NCBI GenBank assembly: GCA_029212465.1
Contig: JARGNV010000010.1
Coordinates: forward strand, 1-64,000
Origin: Legionellaceae bacterium
Lineage (GTDB): Bacteria > Pseudomonadota > Gammaproteobacteria > Legionellales > Legionellaceae
Length of the DNA stretch: 64,000 bases
Direction: 5' to 3'
Shown: positions 43,740 to 53,640 of the stretch, one piece after another
Numbering within the stretch: the first letter of the stretch is position 1
Layout: every line of letters starts with the position of its first letter
Program-made: the position numbers and the translations under genes
The notes under the pieces: generated by a model
What the model was told of the DNA's origin: nothing
What the model saw: the letters and a program-made list of their open reading frames with translations, nothing else
The model's database searches: none

Positions 43740-45682
43740 ATTTAGGGATTGAAGTACGCTATAGCCAGCTTGATGATGCGGATTTTGGTGAGTTTCAACA
43801 CGCACTGCGTGCGCTAGATTGCGCTGGTTTAATACAAAACAGAGCTTGTGTGACAACGCCTTTTTTGAAACGCGTCATGGAAGGCGCGCATGCATGGTCA
43901 GTCGATGTTCCCTCGAGTGACGAATCGGCACAAGCTTTTGCTGATGTACAGCACTTAATAAACTTAATGAAAGGCTCAACTGAGACGTCTTTTTCAGCGT
44001 TTATTCAGGAAATAGAACGCTCTGACTCCGGGGCCTATAATACCTACCAAACATTAGAGTCTGAATTATTTCCAGGGCTTGGGTTTGATGGTCAACTTAT
44101 TTTTGATGCGATGCGAGAGAATGGAAAATCTATAAAGTCGCTGATTCCGCCTCAATTTCGACCCTATCAAACAGCCATTGAGCGCGTCAAAGGAGCTCCT
44201 GCAAGTCATTTGCTGGGCGCTTTGTTTGGTTATGCACTGGGATTTGCGCCTTATATTTTAGGCGGCATTTTAGCGCGAGAGTTAACTGGGCTGACAGAGT
44301 ATCAGCGCATGACACTTGCAGCAGCACCTACAGCGCTGGGCGGCATTTTTCGGTTATGGGCTGCACAAAAAGCAGATGAAGGGCGCGGAAAACAAGCCAT
44401 TTCAACCCTATTTACCATCAGCCTGTGTGGGCTTTTGGGGATACTATATTATGTTGAAAAAACGGAACTGCCAGAGGTTAAAGGAGATGATTTAACCTAC
44501 TGGGGGCTGATGTTTGCGAATGCATTATCGGGGGCAGGTATTGCAACATTTTCTGCTGCAATGCCAATGGCGGCACGCAGCGCACCTGATGATATCGATA
44601 AACTCGCCGAGCGAGATGCACGTCTTTCACAATTAACGGGTACCGAAATACGCAGCACATGGTTTGGGCGACTATTGCGAAAAGGACCTGCTGATCACAT
44701 GGCGGTAATTGCAGGTGTTGGAGGGTTAACGCCGCCAATTGCACTGATTACAGCGTCGGCACTGGTACCAGAACTTGGGCTAGATGGTACTTACGCACTG
44801 TTTGGTGCAATGACACTAACAGGGCAACTGGGGTTACAGGTTTTCTGGCAAAATCTGGTGCTTGACCAGTTACGTGAGCAGGGTGTACCAATGCCTATTG
44901 CAGGTGATATTGCGCGCTGGATGGGACAAAAACAACAAGTGAACCCAGACATGACTTTTTTTCAAAAGTTAAGAGCGCTGAAGCACTCCCAATTGCATGC
45001 CTTAATGACCGTGTGTAGCTCATACATTGCAACATTTGGCGTTTTGATGGCGTTTACGTCAACAGGGACGTTAATGCTTGAGCGGCGAGGGATGAGCAGC
45101 CAAGCTGCAGCAGGGTTAATTGCAGCAGTTTCAGGGGTGTCAACGCTTGTGCGCTCAGGCATGGCAATGCCTAAATGGTCAGTGGGTGCCGGCACAATTA
45201 CTAATGTATCGTTAGCTGTTATGGCAACCAGTTTGTTATTGTTTGCAATATCAGAGCGAGAGTCAGATTGGTTACCGCTGCTATTTGTGTTTGCAATTGC
45301 GAACGGGGGTGGAAACTATGCTGTTTTTGCTCAAATAGCGGAAGACTTATCGGATATTGTGGGGCTTGCAAGTGGCCTTGCCGGAGGTATTGGGGCCTGT
45401 TCAGCTATTTTTATTAATGTATGTTTTGCAAGACTTGTATCATTGAATCAGATGATAACCGCCCCTGAAAAGGGTGTATCTGCAACAAAAACGGCGAATG
45501 AATACCTGCTTGGCGCTGCTATTTGCTCTTTGTGTTTAGTCAATAATATTATTTATGAGTGCGCTAAAAGTAGTCGAGCTGAAAATCACGTGATGAGCGA
45601 GGAAGAAACGCAGCCTTTAGCGGAAAAAAAGCGACGTTATGATAGTTTTGAGATAGAACGCGGGGGTATGTCACCTGGTTAA
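43736..45682 (+). CDS. MFS transporter, NarK/NNP-like core with 155-residue N-terminal extension
   Basis: A 648-residue protein. Residues 1 to about 155 are soluble and unlike any transporter part I know (DADFGEFQHALRALDCAGL, TSFSAFIQEIERSDSGAYN). From there about 12 membrane segments follow. The core has small-residue-rich helices (ANALSGAGIATFSAAMPMAA, FVFAIANGGGNYAVFAQI, GLASGLAGGIGACSAIF) that recall the NNP/NarK branch of the major facilitator superfamily. The substrate is not clear. GTG start overlapping the ProC-like gene, so transporter and reductase-like protein are coupled. It is convergent with recN. Confidence 0.75.
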   Translation: MNLGIEVRYSQLDDADFGEFQHALRALDCAGLIQNRACVTTPFLKRVMEGAHAWSVDVPSSDESAQAFADVQHLINLMKGSTETSFSAFIQEIERSDSGAYNTYQTLESELFPGLGFDGQLIFDAMRENGKSIKSLIPPQFRPYQTAIERVKGAPASHLLGALFGYALGFAPYILGGILARELTGLTEYQRMTLAAAPTALGGIFRLWAAQKADEGRGKQAISTLFTISLCGLLGILYYVEKTELPEVKGDDLTYWGLMFANALSGAGIATFSAAMPMAARSAPDDIDKLAERDARLSQLTGTEIRSTWFGRLLRKGPADHMAVIAGVGGLTPPIALITASALVPELGLDGTYALFGAMTLTGQLGLQVFWQNLVLDQLREQGVPMPIAGDIARWMGQKQQVNPDMTFFQKLRALKHSQLHALMTVCSSYIATFGVLMAFTSTGTLMLERRGMSSQAAAGLIAAVSGVSTLVRSGMAMPKWSVGAGTITNVSLAVMATSLLLFAISERESDWLPLLFVFAIANGGGNYAVFAQIAEDLSDIVGLASGLAGGIGACSAIFINVCFARLVSLNQMITAPEKGVSATKTANEYLLGAAICSLCLVNNIIYECAKSSRAENHVMSEEETQPLAEKKRRYDSFEIERGGMSPG

Positions 45683-45694
45683 GGGTTTTCGCAA

Positions 45695-47365
45695 TTAAGT
45701 ATGCTCAAGCAACAATGACTTGGCATGCTTGCGTGTTTCATCTGTGATGTGTAACCCGCCAAGCATACGCGCAATTTCTGTCACTTTTTCTTCTGGCTTA
45801 AGCGTTGTGACTTCAGAGAAGGTATGCGTTTGGTTAGCATGTTTTTTGACCACAAGATGGTGATGCGCGCTGGCTGCAACTTGTGGTTGGTGTGTCACAC
45901 AAAACACTTGCAAGCGCTCGCCTAAAGTACGTAGGAGTTTACCTACACGTGCAGCGGTTCTGCCGCCAATGCCGACATCCACCTCGTCAAAGAATAAAGT
46001 AGGGGTTGAGGCGCGATTTGCGGTAATCACTTGAATGGCAAGGCTGATGCGTGACAGCTCACCACCCGATGCAATTTTTGAGAGGGCATCAGGCGGCACA
46101 CCTGGATTGGTGCTGACATAATACTCTACCTTGTCATGCCCATGTGGTTGCATGCTCTCAAGCGGGCTTATTTTCATTAAAATCGTACCATGTGTAATAT
46201 CGAGTTGCTTGAGCATATGAGTGATATCTTTTTCAAGCTTTTTGGCTGCTTTTTTTCGCGCGTCAGTTAGGGTATTAGCTGCTTTTTCATAGTTAAGAAC
46301 GGCCTTATCCAGAGCAACTTGCAGCTGGTGTTGGGTTGCTTCAAGCTGCTCAAGTTCTGTTGCTTCTGCTTCGAGGCTTTCTAACTTTGAGCGTAATGCA
46401 TCAGGCTCGACATGATATTTTCGAGCCATATCATGTAATTGGCTTAAACGCGCTTCAATGGCATGGAGGCGCTCTGGGTCGAGTTGTACCAGGCGTGCAA
46501 AGTTTTCGACTTCATGAATTGCTTCCTCACATTGGATGGTGGCAGTATGAATGAGCTCGCGTGCAGTATTTAAAGCGAGGTTATCTTGTGGCAGCGCATC
46601 TAGGTGTTGTGTTACGCGATAGAGTTGCTCTTGGACATTCGGTGCTATATCGTCCCCATCACGCAGTAAATGATGAATGTGGGTGATATCGTCAAGATAG
46701 CTTTTGGCGTGATGGAGGCACTGGTGCTCTTGGTTGAGCGTGGTGACTTCGTTGGGTAGCAGGTTTAAGTCACGCAGTTCATTAATTTGGTAATTCAAAA
46801 AATCAGCATGCGCTGCATCGGTAGGCTTTGCATCTGCGGCCAGCTTTTGTTGTTTCAGTGCCTGACAGGCTTGATAAGCCTTGCTCACGGCATCTAGTAA
46901 CGCTGGGTGATTGGCATATTGGTCGAGCTGTATGCGGTGGGTCGTGGGCTTTAATAGGCGTTGATGCTGGTGTTGGCCGTGAATATCAAGCAATAACTCA
47001 CTGAAGGCTTTCACTTTTTGTAAGGGGAACAGTTGTCCATCAATATATGCTTTTGAGCGACCTTCTGCATGAATGACACGGCGCAGACAAACTTCATTTT
47101 CTTCAGGACAAATGTCATGTGCAGCAAGCCACAAGGCAGGCTCAGAGCTTGCCTCAAAATCAAATAATGCAGAAACAGAGCATGCTTGTTCACCGGTACG
47201 TACAACAGAGGCGTCGGTGCGCCCTCCCATCGCAAGCATGAGCGCGTCAATCATAATAGACTTTCCGGCGCCTGTTTCACCCGTGAATGCCGTCATACCC
47301 TCAGAAAAATCAAGCTCTAAGCGCGTGACAATGGCAAAATTCTCAATGACAAGTGAGCGCAGCAT
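45695..47365 (-). CDS. recN: DNA repair protein RecN
   Basis: A 556-residue SMC-like ATPase. Walker A is FTGETGAGKSIMID. A long coiled coil lies in the middle (about 150-370). The ABC signature is KIASGGELSRISLAIQV and Walker B is TLFFDEVDVGIGG. It supports double-strand break repair. It is the last gene of the leftward typA-nadK-recN run, with 3 bases after nadK. Confidence 0.97.
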   Translation of the reverse strand: MLRSLVIENFAIVTRLELDFSEGMTAFTGETGAGKSIMIDALMLAMGGRTDASVVRTGEQACSVSALFDFEASSEPALWLAAHDICPEENEVCLRRVIHAEGRSKAYIDGQLFPLQKVKAFSELLLDIHGQHQHQRLLKPTTHRIQLDQYANHPALLDAVSKAYQACQALKQQKLAADAKPTDAAHADFLNYQINELRDLNLLPNEVTTLNQEHQCLHHAKSYLDDITHIHHLLRDGDDIAPNVQEQLYRVTQHLDALPQDNLALNTARELIHTATIQCEEAIHEVENFARLVQLDPERLHAIEARLSQLHDMARKYHVEPDALRSKLESLEAEATELEQLEATQHQLQVALDKAVLNYEKAANTLTDARKKAAKKLEKDITHMLKQLDITHGTILMKISPLESMQPHGHDKVEYYVSTNPGVPPDALSKIASGGELSRISLAIQVITANRASTPTLFFDEVDVGIGGRTAARVGKLLRTLGERLQVFCVTHQPQVAASAHHHLVVKKHANQTHTFSEVTTLKPEEKVTEIARMLGGLHITDETRKHAKSLLLEHT

Positions 47366-47368
47366 GGC

Positions 47369-48262
47369 CTATCCCTCTGGTTTTGAACCCCATCCAAGTT
47401 TAACGCGTAATGTATCGTAATAATGATAATCTTTTGGGTGCAAGAGTTCGAGTGTGTGCGGATTTTTTTTAATCATGACCGAGGTGCCTGGTTCAATCGG
47501 ATAGGAGTCATGTCCATCACAACTGATGCGTAGCGGTATTTCATTGTGTTCGCTGATATGAAGGCGTATGTTTGCATTGGCATCGATGACGAGAGGCCTT
47601 GCACTTAGGCTATGTGAAAACATCGGTACCATCACAAGTGCACGGAGGGCTGGATGCATGATAGGTCCGCCTGCAGAAAGGGCGTAAGCAGTTGAGCCGG
47701 TTGGTGTTGAAAAAATAAGTCCATCTGCGCGGTAGTGGCTGACAAATTGTTCATCGATATAAATATCAAACCGCACCAGATGTGTTTCTGTACCGCGACT
47801 AAGTACAATGTCGTTTAAGGCGTCTCCTACAATGCGTTTCTCGTGTTTATCCAAAAACGCCAACTGTAATAATGAGCGCTTTTCTTGGATGTAGTTTCCT
47901 GACAGTACCTCTCCCAGTGCAGACTCAAATACTTGTGGCAGGATATCGGTTAAAAAGCCCAGGTGTCCCCGGTTAATACCAATGACAGGAAGCCCGACAT
48001 GAATTGCCATGCGTGCGGCAGACAAAAGGCTCCCATCCCCCCCCACAACCACAATGAGTGTGCCAGGCTTTTTCATTTTATTACGCGCCAGAACAGGGCA
48101 GTCGAGTGAAAAATGAGCTGCCGTGTCTTTATCCAAAAAAGGGCTCACGTGCTTTGACTTTAAGTAGCTGATTAAGCGCTCAAGCGTTTCGCTCACATTT
48201 TGGTTGGCGCGGTGTTGCCGCGCGTAGAGCACGACGCGTGAAAAAGCCGTTTTTTCTGTCAC
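47369..48262 (-). CDS. nadK: NAD kinase
   Basis: A 297-residue NAD kinase making NADP+. Motifs are [14 protein letters not shown] (GGDG), [35 protein letters not shown]. Length is normal. Its start overlaps the end of typA by 4 bases. The nadK-recN pairing is common in Gammaproteobacteria. Confidence 0.97.
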   Translation of the reverse strand: MTEKTAFSRVVLYARQHRANQNVSETLERLISYLKSKHVSPFLDKDTAAHFSLDCPVLARNKMKKPGTLIVVVGGDGSLLSAARMAIHVGLPVIGINRGHLGFLTDILPQVFESALGEVLSGNYIQEKRSLLQLAFLDKHEKRIVGDALNDIVLSRGTETHLVRFDIYIDEQFVSHYRADGLIFSTPTGSTAYALSAGGPIMHPALRALVMVPMFSHSLSARPLVIDANANIRLHISEHNEIPLRISCDGHDSYPIEPGTSVMIKKNPHTLELLHPKDYHYYDTLRVKLGWGSKPEG

Positions 48263-50085
48263 TGTGCATTGTCTCCAGCGCGTGCGGCACGTTTACGTTC
48301 ATGCTCCTTCAAAGCTTTCTTACGGAGCCGAATGGTTTCAGGGGTGACTTCAACGAGCTCATCATTATCAATAAACTCAAGCGCTTGCTCAAGCGTGAGT
48401 TTGATAGCAGGCACCAAAACGATGTTTTCATCCGTCCCTGATGCGCGAACATTGGTGAGTTGTTTTTCTTTAGTAACATTCACGACCAAGTCATTATCAC
48501 GCGCGTGAATACCGACAATCATACCCTCATAACAGTTGGTCTGAGGCTCAATAAACATGCGGCCGCGCTCTTGTAAGTTAAAGAGGGCAAAGCCACGAGC
48601 TGTTCCTTGGCAATTGGCAATGAGTACACCTTGTGCACGTTTTCCAATGCGACCTTCAATATAGGGGCCGTAATGGTCGTATACGTGATACATAAGACCT
48701 GTACCTGATGTGGCCGACAAAAATTCGGTATGAAAGCCAATGAGCCCGCGGGTTGGAATGAGATAGTCGAGCCTGACGCGGCCTTTGCCATCCGGCACTA
48801 GGTTTTGCAAGTCGCCTCGTCTTTCACCAAGACGTTCCATAATGGTGCCTTGATGTTGCTCTTCTACATCGACTGTAAGTTGCTCATAAGGCTCTTCGCG
48901 TACACCATCGTTCTCATGAATAATCACTTCAGGCTTGCAAATAGCAAGCTCATAGCCTTCTCGGCGCATGTTTTCAATGAGAATAGATAGGTGCAGCTCA
49001 CCACGCCCAGATACTCTAAATTTGTCAGGGTCTTCTGTATCTTCAACGCGAAGTGCCACATTATGCAGCAGTTCTGTTTGTAAACGTTCACGAATTTTTC
49101 GGCTCGTTACATATTTACCATCTTGACCTGCAAACGGTGAGTCATTCACTTGGAACGTCATGCTAATCGTTGGTTCATCAACGGTCAGTGCCGGGAGTGC
49201 TTCAACGGCATTTGGGTCGCAAATGGTGTCTGAAATGTGTAATCCTTCCATGCCTGACACGGCAATAATGTCACCGGCTTCAGCTTCGGGCACTTCCACA
49301 CGCTCAAGCCCATCAAATCCTAAGATTTGCAACAGTCGACCACTGCGAGTCTCACCTTTTGCATCGACAATTTTAACGGGTGATTTAGCGGTGATTTTAC
49401 CGCGTGCAACGCGACCAATACCAATGGTGCCGACATATGATGAATAGTCTAGTGCACTCACTTGCATTTGGAACGGTCCATTTGCATCAACGTCAGGTGC
49501 GCGAACTTGATCGACAATGGTACCTAGTAGAGCATCCATGTTGTCGGATTGTTCGGCTAAATCCATGATGGCATAGCCTTGAAGAGCTGAGGCATATACA
49601 ACCGGAAAATCAAGCTGCTCATCTGTTGCGCCTAAATTATCAAACAAATCAAATACTTGGTCGATAACCCAGTCTGGGCGTGCGCCGGGGCGGTCGATTT
49701 TATTGACGACGACAATAGGGTTTAGGCCTTGTGCGAAAGCCTTCTGTGTAACAAAGCGAGTTTGTGGCATTGGTCCGTCGACGGCATCAACCAATAAGAG
49801 CACGCCATCAACCATCGATAAAATGCGTTCTACTTCTCCACCAAAGTCGGCGTGGCCTGGGGTATCGACGATGTTAATCTTGTGGTCGTTCCAGTGAATA
49901 CACGTATTTTTAGCAAGAATTGTAATGCCGCGCTCTTTTTCTAGGGCGTTTGAATCCATTACGCGTTCAACGACCGCAGCACGCTCATTTAAGGTGCCGG
50001 TCTGTTGGAGTAATTTGTCTACTAAAGTTGTTTTACCGTGATCGACATGTGCGATGATGGCAATGTTTCGAATTTTTCTTGTCAT
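48259..50085 (-). CDS. typA: Ribosome-associated GTPase TypA/BipA
   Basis: A 608-residue translational GTPase. It has [19 protein letters not shown] (G1), [12 protein letters not shown] (G3), [10 protein letters not shown] (G4) and the C-terminal domain specific to BipA ([26 protein letters not shown]). It assists ribosome assembly and stress adaptation. It is the first gene of the leftward typA-nadK-recN operon, divergent from a hypothetical gene. Confidence 0.98.
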   Translation of the reverse strand: MTRKIRNIAIIAHVDHGKTTLVDKLLQQTGTLNERAAVVERVMDSNALEKERGITILAKNTCIHWNDHKINIVDTPGHADFGGEVERILSMVDGVLLLVDAVDGPMPQTRFVTQKAFAQGLNPIVVVNKIDRPGARPDWVIDQVFDLFDNLGATDEQLDFPVVYASALQGYAIMDLAEQSDNMDALLGTIVDQVRAPDVDANGPFQMQVSALDYSSYVGTIGIGRVARGKITAKSPVKIVDAKGETRSGRLLQILGFDGLERVEVPEAEAGDIIAVSGMEGLHISDTICDPNAVEALPALTVDEPTISMTFQVNDSPFAGQDGKYVTSRKIRERLQTELLHNVALRVEDTEDPDKFRVSGRGELHLSILIENMRREGYELAICKPEVIIHENDGVREEPYEQLTVDVEEQHQGTIMERLGERRGDLQNLVPDGKGRVRLDYLIPTRGLIGFHTEFLSATSGTGLMYHVYDHYGPYIEGRIGKRAQGVLIANCQGTARGFALFNLQERGRMFIEPQTNCYEGMIVGIHARDNDLVVNVTKEKQLTNVRASGTDENIVLVPAIKLTLEQALEFIDNDELVEVTPETIRLRKKALKEHERKRAARAGDNAQ

Positions 50086-50189
50086 GTTGGTTCCAATGAA
50101 AGTTTGCCGTAAGCGGCTCTTTAATTATACAACGAACTGGAGGAAGTTTGCTAAACTGAAGATAAGCCACAGGTTTAGGCGAGGTTATT

Positions 50190-50660
50190 ATGGGCCAATT
50201 AATATTACATCCTACAGATATCAGTCAATGGCATGCACTGGTGAATGAGGCGCAGGCATCAACCAAGCTTATTCTACCAGAAAACACGGAAAGTTACTTG
50301 GTTTTTTTATTGATGCGATTTGCGCAGTCGCCAGAGCTTGTGGAGTCGATTCTTGCCATTGATTTTTTTAATTCAATGCAGGCTGTCGGAAGCCGCCAGG
50401 TCGAGTTGTTGCGTGAGGTGGGGGATAAGAGTTTATTGTTAAGTGGGCTTTTCCCAGGGCTTGCGGAAAAACGGCATGTGCAAGTGCAATATTTCACGGA
50501 TATGGGGCAAGCAGCGTATCTGACTGTCAGCGAGCTAGAAGCTGACGAAGGCGCTGCTTTATACCAAGAGTTAAGTCGTCAATTTACAACGTTGAAGCAT
50601 ATCCTAGAATGTTTAGGCCTCCCAGATTGGAGCTTAGACCCGCATCTGAGTCAGCAGTAG
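50190..50660 (+). CDS. Hypothetical protein, 156 residues
   Basis: A cytoplasmic protein with no recognised domain. It has a beta/alpha N-terminus (ILHPTDISQWHALVNEAQ), a helical middle (ESYLVFLLMRFAQSPELVESILA) and a C-terminal helix (GAALYQELSRQFTTLKHILEC). A GAGG lies upstream of the ATG. Its last 77 bases overlap, on the opposite strand, the end of the MavN-like membrane protein gene. I cannot assign a function. Confidence 0.7.
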   Translation: MGQLILHPTDISQWHALVNEAQASTKLILPENTESYLVFLLMRFAQSPELVESILAIDFFNSMQAVGSRQVELLREVGDKSLLLSGLFPGLAEKRHVQVQYFTDMGQAAYLTVSELEADEGAALYQELSRQFTTLKHILECLGLPDWSLDPHLSQQ

Positions 50661-52530
50661 CGTTTTCTCCTGCGGCTTGATTCTGAAATGCGTGTCGGTT
50701 TTTGCTGGTGCTTGGCGGAACGTATTCTCCGCAAAAGCCACCTTTTGTTGTAACAGGAATGAAAGCTTTTGTGTGTCCGCAAGCGCCCGTCTTACAGCAG
50801 TCGTCCGTTTTACGGTTGGGCGTTTTTGCAAGTTTCGCGTAAGTGCTTTGGGCTGGCGCAGTTGTGTCATGTGCGCAAGCATGGTCATGACAGCAGTCAG
50901 AGGCTGTATTCATTGCGTGTGTTTGCTTGCGGTAAGATTGTTTGTGACTAATATGGAACTCTTTTTTGTTGAGTCGACTAAAGCCACTATCCCAAAGCGC
51001 TGAAAGAAAGTAAAAAGGCTGCGCAATTTTTCCAACAAGCCATGAAGGGATATCTTGGTTATGTTCATGTCCTTGTGACTCGCCTAGGCGCTCCTCAAGC
51101 AACGAGTTCAAGTCGGTCGGGTGGGTATGCTTAAAAAAGTAGTGCACATCTTCAAAACCTTCACTCAAGCTGCCAAGGAATGCGGAAAAGTATTTAGAAA
51201 GGCCTGGAATACGGTCAGCTGTTACACCAATGCTGAATAAATGGCCCACAAAGAGCAAGTAGCGCATAGGTAGTATGCAACAGACAAGCGCAAGACGAAA
51301 CGGGTTCAGCCATTGCAGCACATTTTCTCTTTCCCACAGGTGCTTGAATGTTTTTTGGATGTTTTCTTTCAGTGGCTTAATGCTTAAATCTTTATTGTTC
51401 TCATCCGTGAGTTGCTCAATCATGGTGAGTGTTTCACTTGAATTCTCAAAATTGAATACAACAGCTGAGAAGCCTGTGATAATGGGGTTAATGACACCCA
51501 TAACAAAGGTTGGCAGGCGACGCATCCAGTTAAATAGCGGAGGCACTTCTTGTACCACGGTCCACCAGGTGCCAGCCGTACAAATAGTGAGAGTCAGTGC
51601 CATCGCAAACAAAAGGGTTGCTGTAATGGCCATGCCAATATTTTTTAAGGAATAGGGGTTTTGTTTGAGGTTGTCTCGCAGTTTTCGATACCAAGTTAAC
51701 AGGGTGTTATTGGCCATTAAGTTGGTAACGGCATTATAAGTCAGTAAGCCATAGGCAATACCTGCGACGGCCGCCATCGGGGTAATAATAATGGGCCAAA
51801 ATGCAAATGGAATCGCTGCAAGGATTGGCACGAGGGTAAAGAGTTCAACGAGTAAGTAAGTTGTGCCAAGCCCCATAAATAAGCTCGTGATAATACTAAA
51901 GAGCTGAATGCCAAGCAGTGGTAAGCGGCGCTTTGCAAGTCGCTCTTTGTATTGCTCGTGCAAAGAGGGCTTCCCCCCTCGTTTTTTATGTAACCAGTCA
52001 AACAGTGCACGGGCGTAAGGCTCTTTGGACGATGTATCAAATGTTTCAGCCTGAATTTGCTTTGAAAATGCTGCTTCAAACTCATCCAGTACTTTCTTGT
52101 CGCGAAAACGATGTCTGAGTGCCAATTTATAGCGTTGAAAGGCAAAGAAAGATTCTTCGTTCTCGTCTTCGTTTCTCAAGTGGTTTTTTAAAAAGTCTTT
52201 AGCGAGCTGATGCTTGAAGTAGTCTTTTGTAAAAATTTTATCAAAGGCGCGCTCGAGATTTTGCATATAAATTTCGCCCTCGTACACCACCGATAGCACG
52301 AACGAAACGATAGAGGGGACGATAGATGCGCACAGGGCATACATGCCGCCAAAGCTGAGCAACCCTAAAATGAGGCTTGCACCCGCCATGAGGACCTTAA
52401 GCATGAGTCGGTACAATGCTTTTTTAATGGCTTCAGCATTGAGGTATTGTTTACGTAGTTCTTTGTATCGTTGGTGTAGTTTTTTAAAGCTTAACTTTGA
52501 ATTTAAGCTTAAATAAGCAGAATCAAGCAT
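50584..52530 (-). CDS. Iron-regulated multi-pass membrane protein with Cys/His-rich tail (MavN/IroT-like candidate)
   Basis: A 648-residue protein without a signal peptide. Hydrophobic segments lie at about 42-82, 203-268, 296-322, 340-358 and 411-437, separated by charged loops. The C-terminal tail has two metal-ligand-type clusters, DCCHDHACAHD (545-555) and DDCCKTGACGH (576-586), and a later GGFCGEY. A Fur box overlaps its promoter. Legionella MavN/IroT is a Fur-regulated multi-pass effector placed in the vacuole membrane for iron uptake, about the same size. The match in size, topology and control is why I propose it, but I could not align them. An inner-membrane metal protein is the alternative. 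The 3' end overlaps the opposing hypothetical gene by 77 bases. Confidence 0.78.
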   Translation of the reverse strand: MLDSAYLSLNSKLSFKKLHQRYKELRKQYLNAEAIKKALYRLMLKVLMAGASLILGLLSFGGMYALCASIVPSIVSFVLSVVYEGEIYMQNLERAFDKIFTKDYFKHQLAKDFLKNHLRNEDENEESFFAFQRYKLALRHRFRDKKVLDEFEAAFSKQIQAETFDTSSKEPYARALFDWLHKKRGGKPSLHEQYKERLAKRRLPLLGIQLFSIITSLFMGLGTTYLLVELFTLVPILAAIPFAFWPIIITPMAAVAGIAYGLLTYNAVTNLMANNTLLTWYRKLRDNLKQNPYSLKNIGMAITATLLFAMALTLTICTAGTWWTVVQEVPPLFNWMRRLPTFVMGVINPIITGFSAVVFNFENSSETLTMIEQLTDENNKDLSIKPLKENIQKTFKHLWERENVLQWLNPFRLALVCCILPMRYLLFVGHLFSIGVTADRIPGLSKYFSAFLGSLSEGFEDVHYFFKHTHPTDLNSLLEERLGESQGHEHNQDIPSWLVGKIAQPFYFLSALWDSGFSRLNKKEFHISHKQSYRKQTHAMNTASDCCHDHACAHDTTAPAQSTYAKLAKTPNRKTDDCCKTGACGHTKAFIPVTTKGGFCGEYVPPSTSKNRHAFQNQAAGENATADSDAGLSSNLGGLNILGYASTL

Positions 52531-52566
52531 CGGGACTCAAACCTAGCATTACAAGAAAAGTGACAC

Positions 52567-52593
52567 TTTATATCAAATGAGAATTGTTATCAA
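52567..52593 (-). promoter_or_regulatory. Promoter of the MavN-like gene
   Basis: On the minus strand TTGATA (52593-52588) and TATAAA (52572-52567) are separated by 15 bases, about 37 bases before the ATG. The Fur box lies in the spacer and -35 region, a position suited to repression. The spacer is short, so the exact boxes are uncertain. Confidence 0.5.
52578..52592. promoter_or_regulatory. Fur box
   Basis: TGAGAATTGTTATCA matches the 7-1-7 Fur consensus TGATAATnATTATCA at all but two of the 14 specified positions. It lies 48 bases upstream of the MavN-like gene, overlapping its candidate promoter, and predicts induction under iron limitation. The divergent RimK-like gene is 146 bases away with its own promoter. 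Confidence 0.75.
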
Positions 52594-52644
52594 TTAGAAA
52601 AGTTCATTAAAAAAGAGTAAAAAACAATTATATTGATTAATTCC

Positions 52645-52672
52645 TGGACTTTTCAGGTGTAGTAAATATACT
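52645..52672 (+). promoter_or_regulatory. Candidate promoter for the RimK-like gene
   Basis: TGGACT and TATACT are separated by 16 bases, 65 bases before the ATG. A reasonable sigma-70 match. Confidence 0.45.
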
Positions 52673-52737
52673 GAATATACAAGTTGCTCATATTTTAGCA
52701 TCACGGGATGCCAATCATGCTTTCTAAGGGGAGTTGA

Positions 52738-53640
52738 ATGGAGGGATGGCTGTTATCTAATCAAGCCGCAAGCGAGCTTACCGAGAAAGACCATGGTGTG
52801 CACCGTTTGGTAGAAGCTGCAGCTCAAAAAAACATAAAGCTAACTGTGTATGCGCCTAATGAGCTTGATTTGCTTGTAACCGATGCGGATGACAAAACAG
52901 TCGTTGTCAATGATTCGCGTGTGACTTTGCCTGACTTTATTTTGCCGCGTGTTGGCGCAAATGTTTCTTATTTTGGGCTTGCGATGATTCGTCAGTTAGA
53001 GCAACTCGGCGTTTATGTATGTAATGGTTCTGAGTCGATTTCGATGTCGAAAGATAAATTACGCATGGTTCAAATGCTGAATCATAATCACTTACCCACA
53101 CCAAAGACCATGCTTGTAAAATTTCCAATGTCGATGGATCGCGTTCGTACTGAAATTGGATTTCCTTTGGTGCTTAAGATGGTATCTGGTGCTAAGGGGG
53201 TTGGGGTACATCTATGTGAAACGCCGCATGCACTTGAAGAAATCATGGAAATTATTTCAGCGCAAATTCATCATAGCCCAATGATTGTGCAGGAGTTTAT
53301 TCAAAGTAGTTATGGACGTGACTTACGGGTGTTTGTGTTAGGTGGACGTGTGGTTGCTTGCATGCAGCGTAGTTCAGGGCGTGGCTTTAAAGCAAATTAT
53401 TCGTTAGGAGGAAGTGTGAAATCTTATCCTATGACACCTGAAATTGAACATTTGGCTTGTGAGTCTGCTGCATTGTTTGGATTAGAAATTGCAGGCATTG
53501 ATTTGTTGTTTGATGGGGATGGGTTTAAAGTATGTGAGGCGAACTCAGCGCCAGGATTTAAAGGCATTGAGCTCGCAAGTAATATTGATATAGCATCACA
53601 AGTGCTTGAGCATATTCGACAATTAGTCCTTCGCTCGTGA
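52738..53640 (+). CDS. rimK: RimK-family ATP-grasp alpha-L-glutamate ligase
   Basis: A 300-residue ATP-grasp enzyme. It has the family N-terminal part ([33 protein letters not shown]), the Lys-containing [18 protein letters not shown], the Mg/ATP site [21 protein letters not shown] and the terminal [21 protein letters not shown]. RimK adds glutamates to ribosomal protein S6 in E. coli; relatives modify other targets, so the substrate here is open. A GGGGAG ribosome binding site precedes the ATG. The last 18 bases overlap the efp 3' end on the other strand. Confidence 0.9.
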   Translation: MEGWLLSNQAASELTEKDHGVHRLVEAAAQKNIKLTVYAPNELDLLVTDADDKTVVVNDSRVTLPDFILPRVGANVSYFGLAMIRQLEQLGVYVCNGSESISMSKDKLRMVQMLNHNHLPTPKTMLVKFPMSMDRVRTEIGFPLVLKMVSGAKGVGVHLCETPHALEEIMEIISAQIHHSPMIVQEFIQSSYGRDLRVFVLGGRVVACMQRSSGRGFKANYSLGGSVKSYPMTPEIEHLACESAALFGLEIAGIDLLFDGDGFKVCEANSAPGFKGIELASNIDIASQVLEHIRQLVLRS

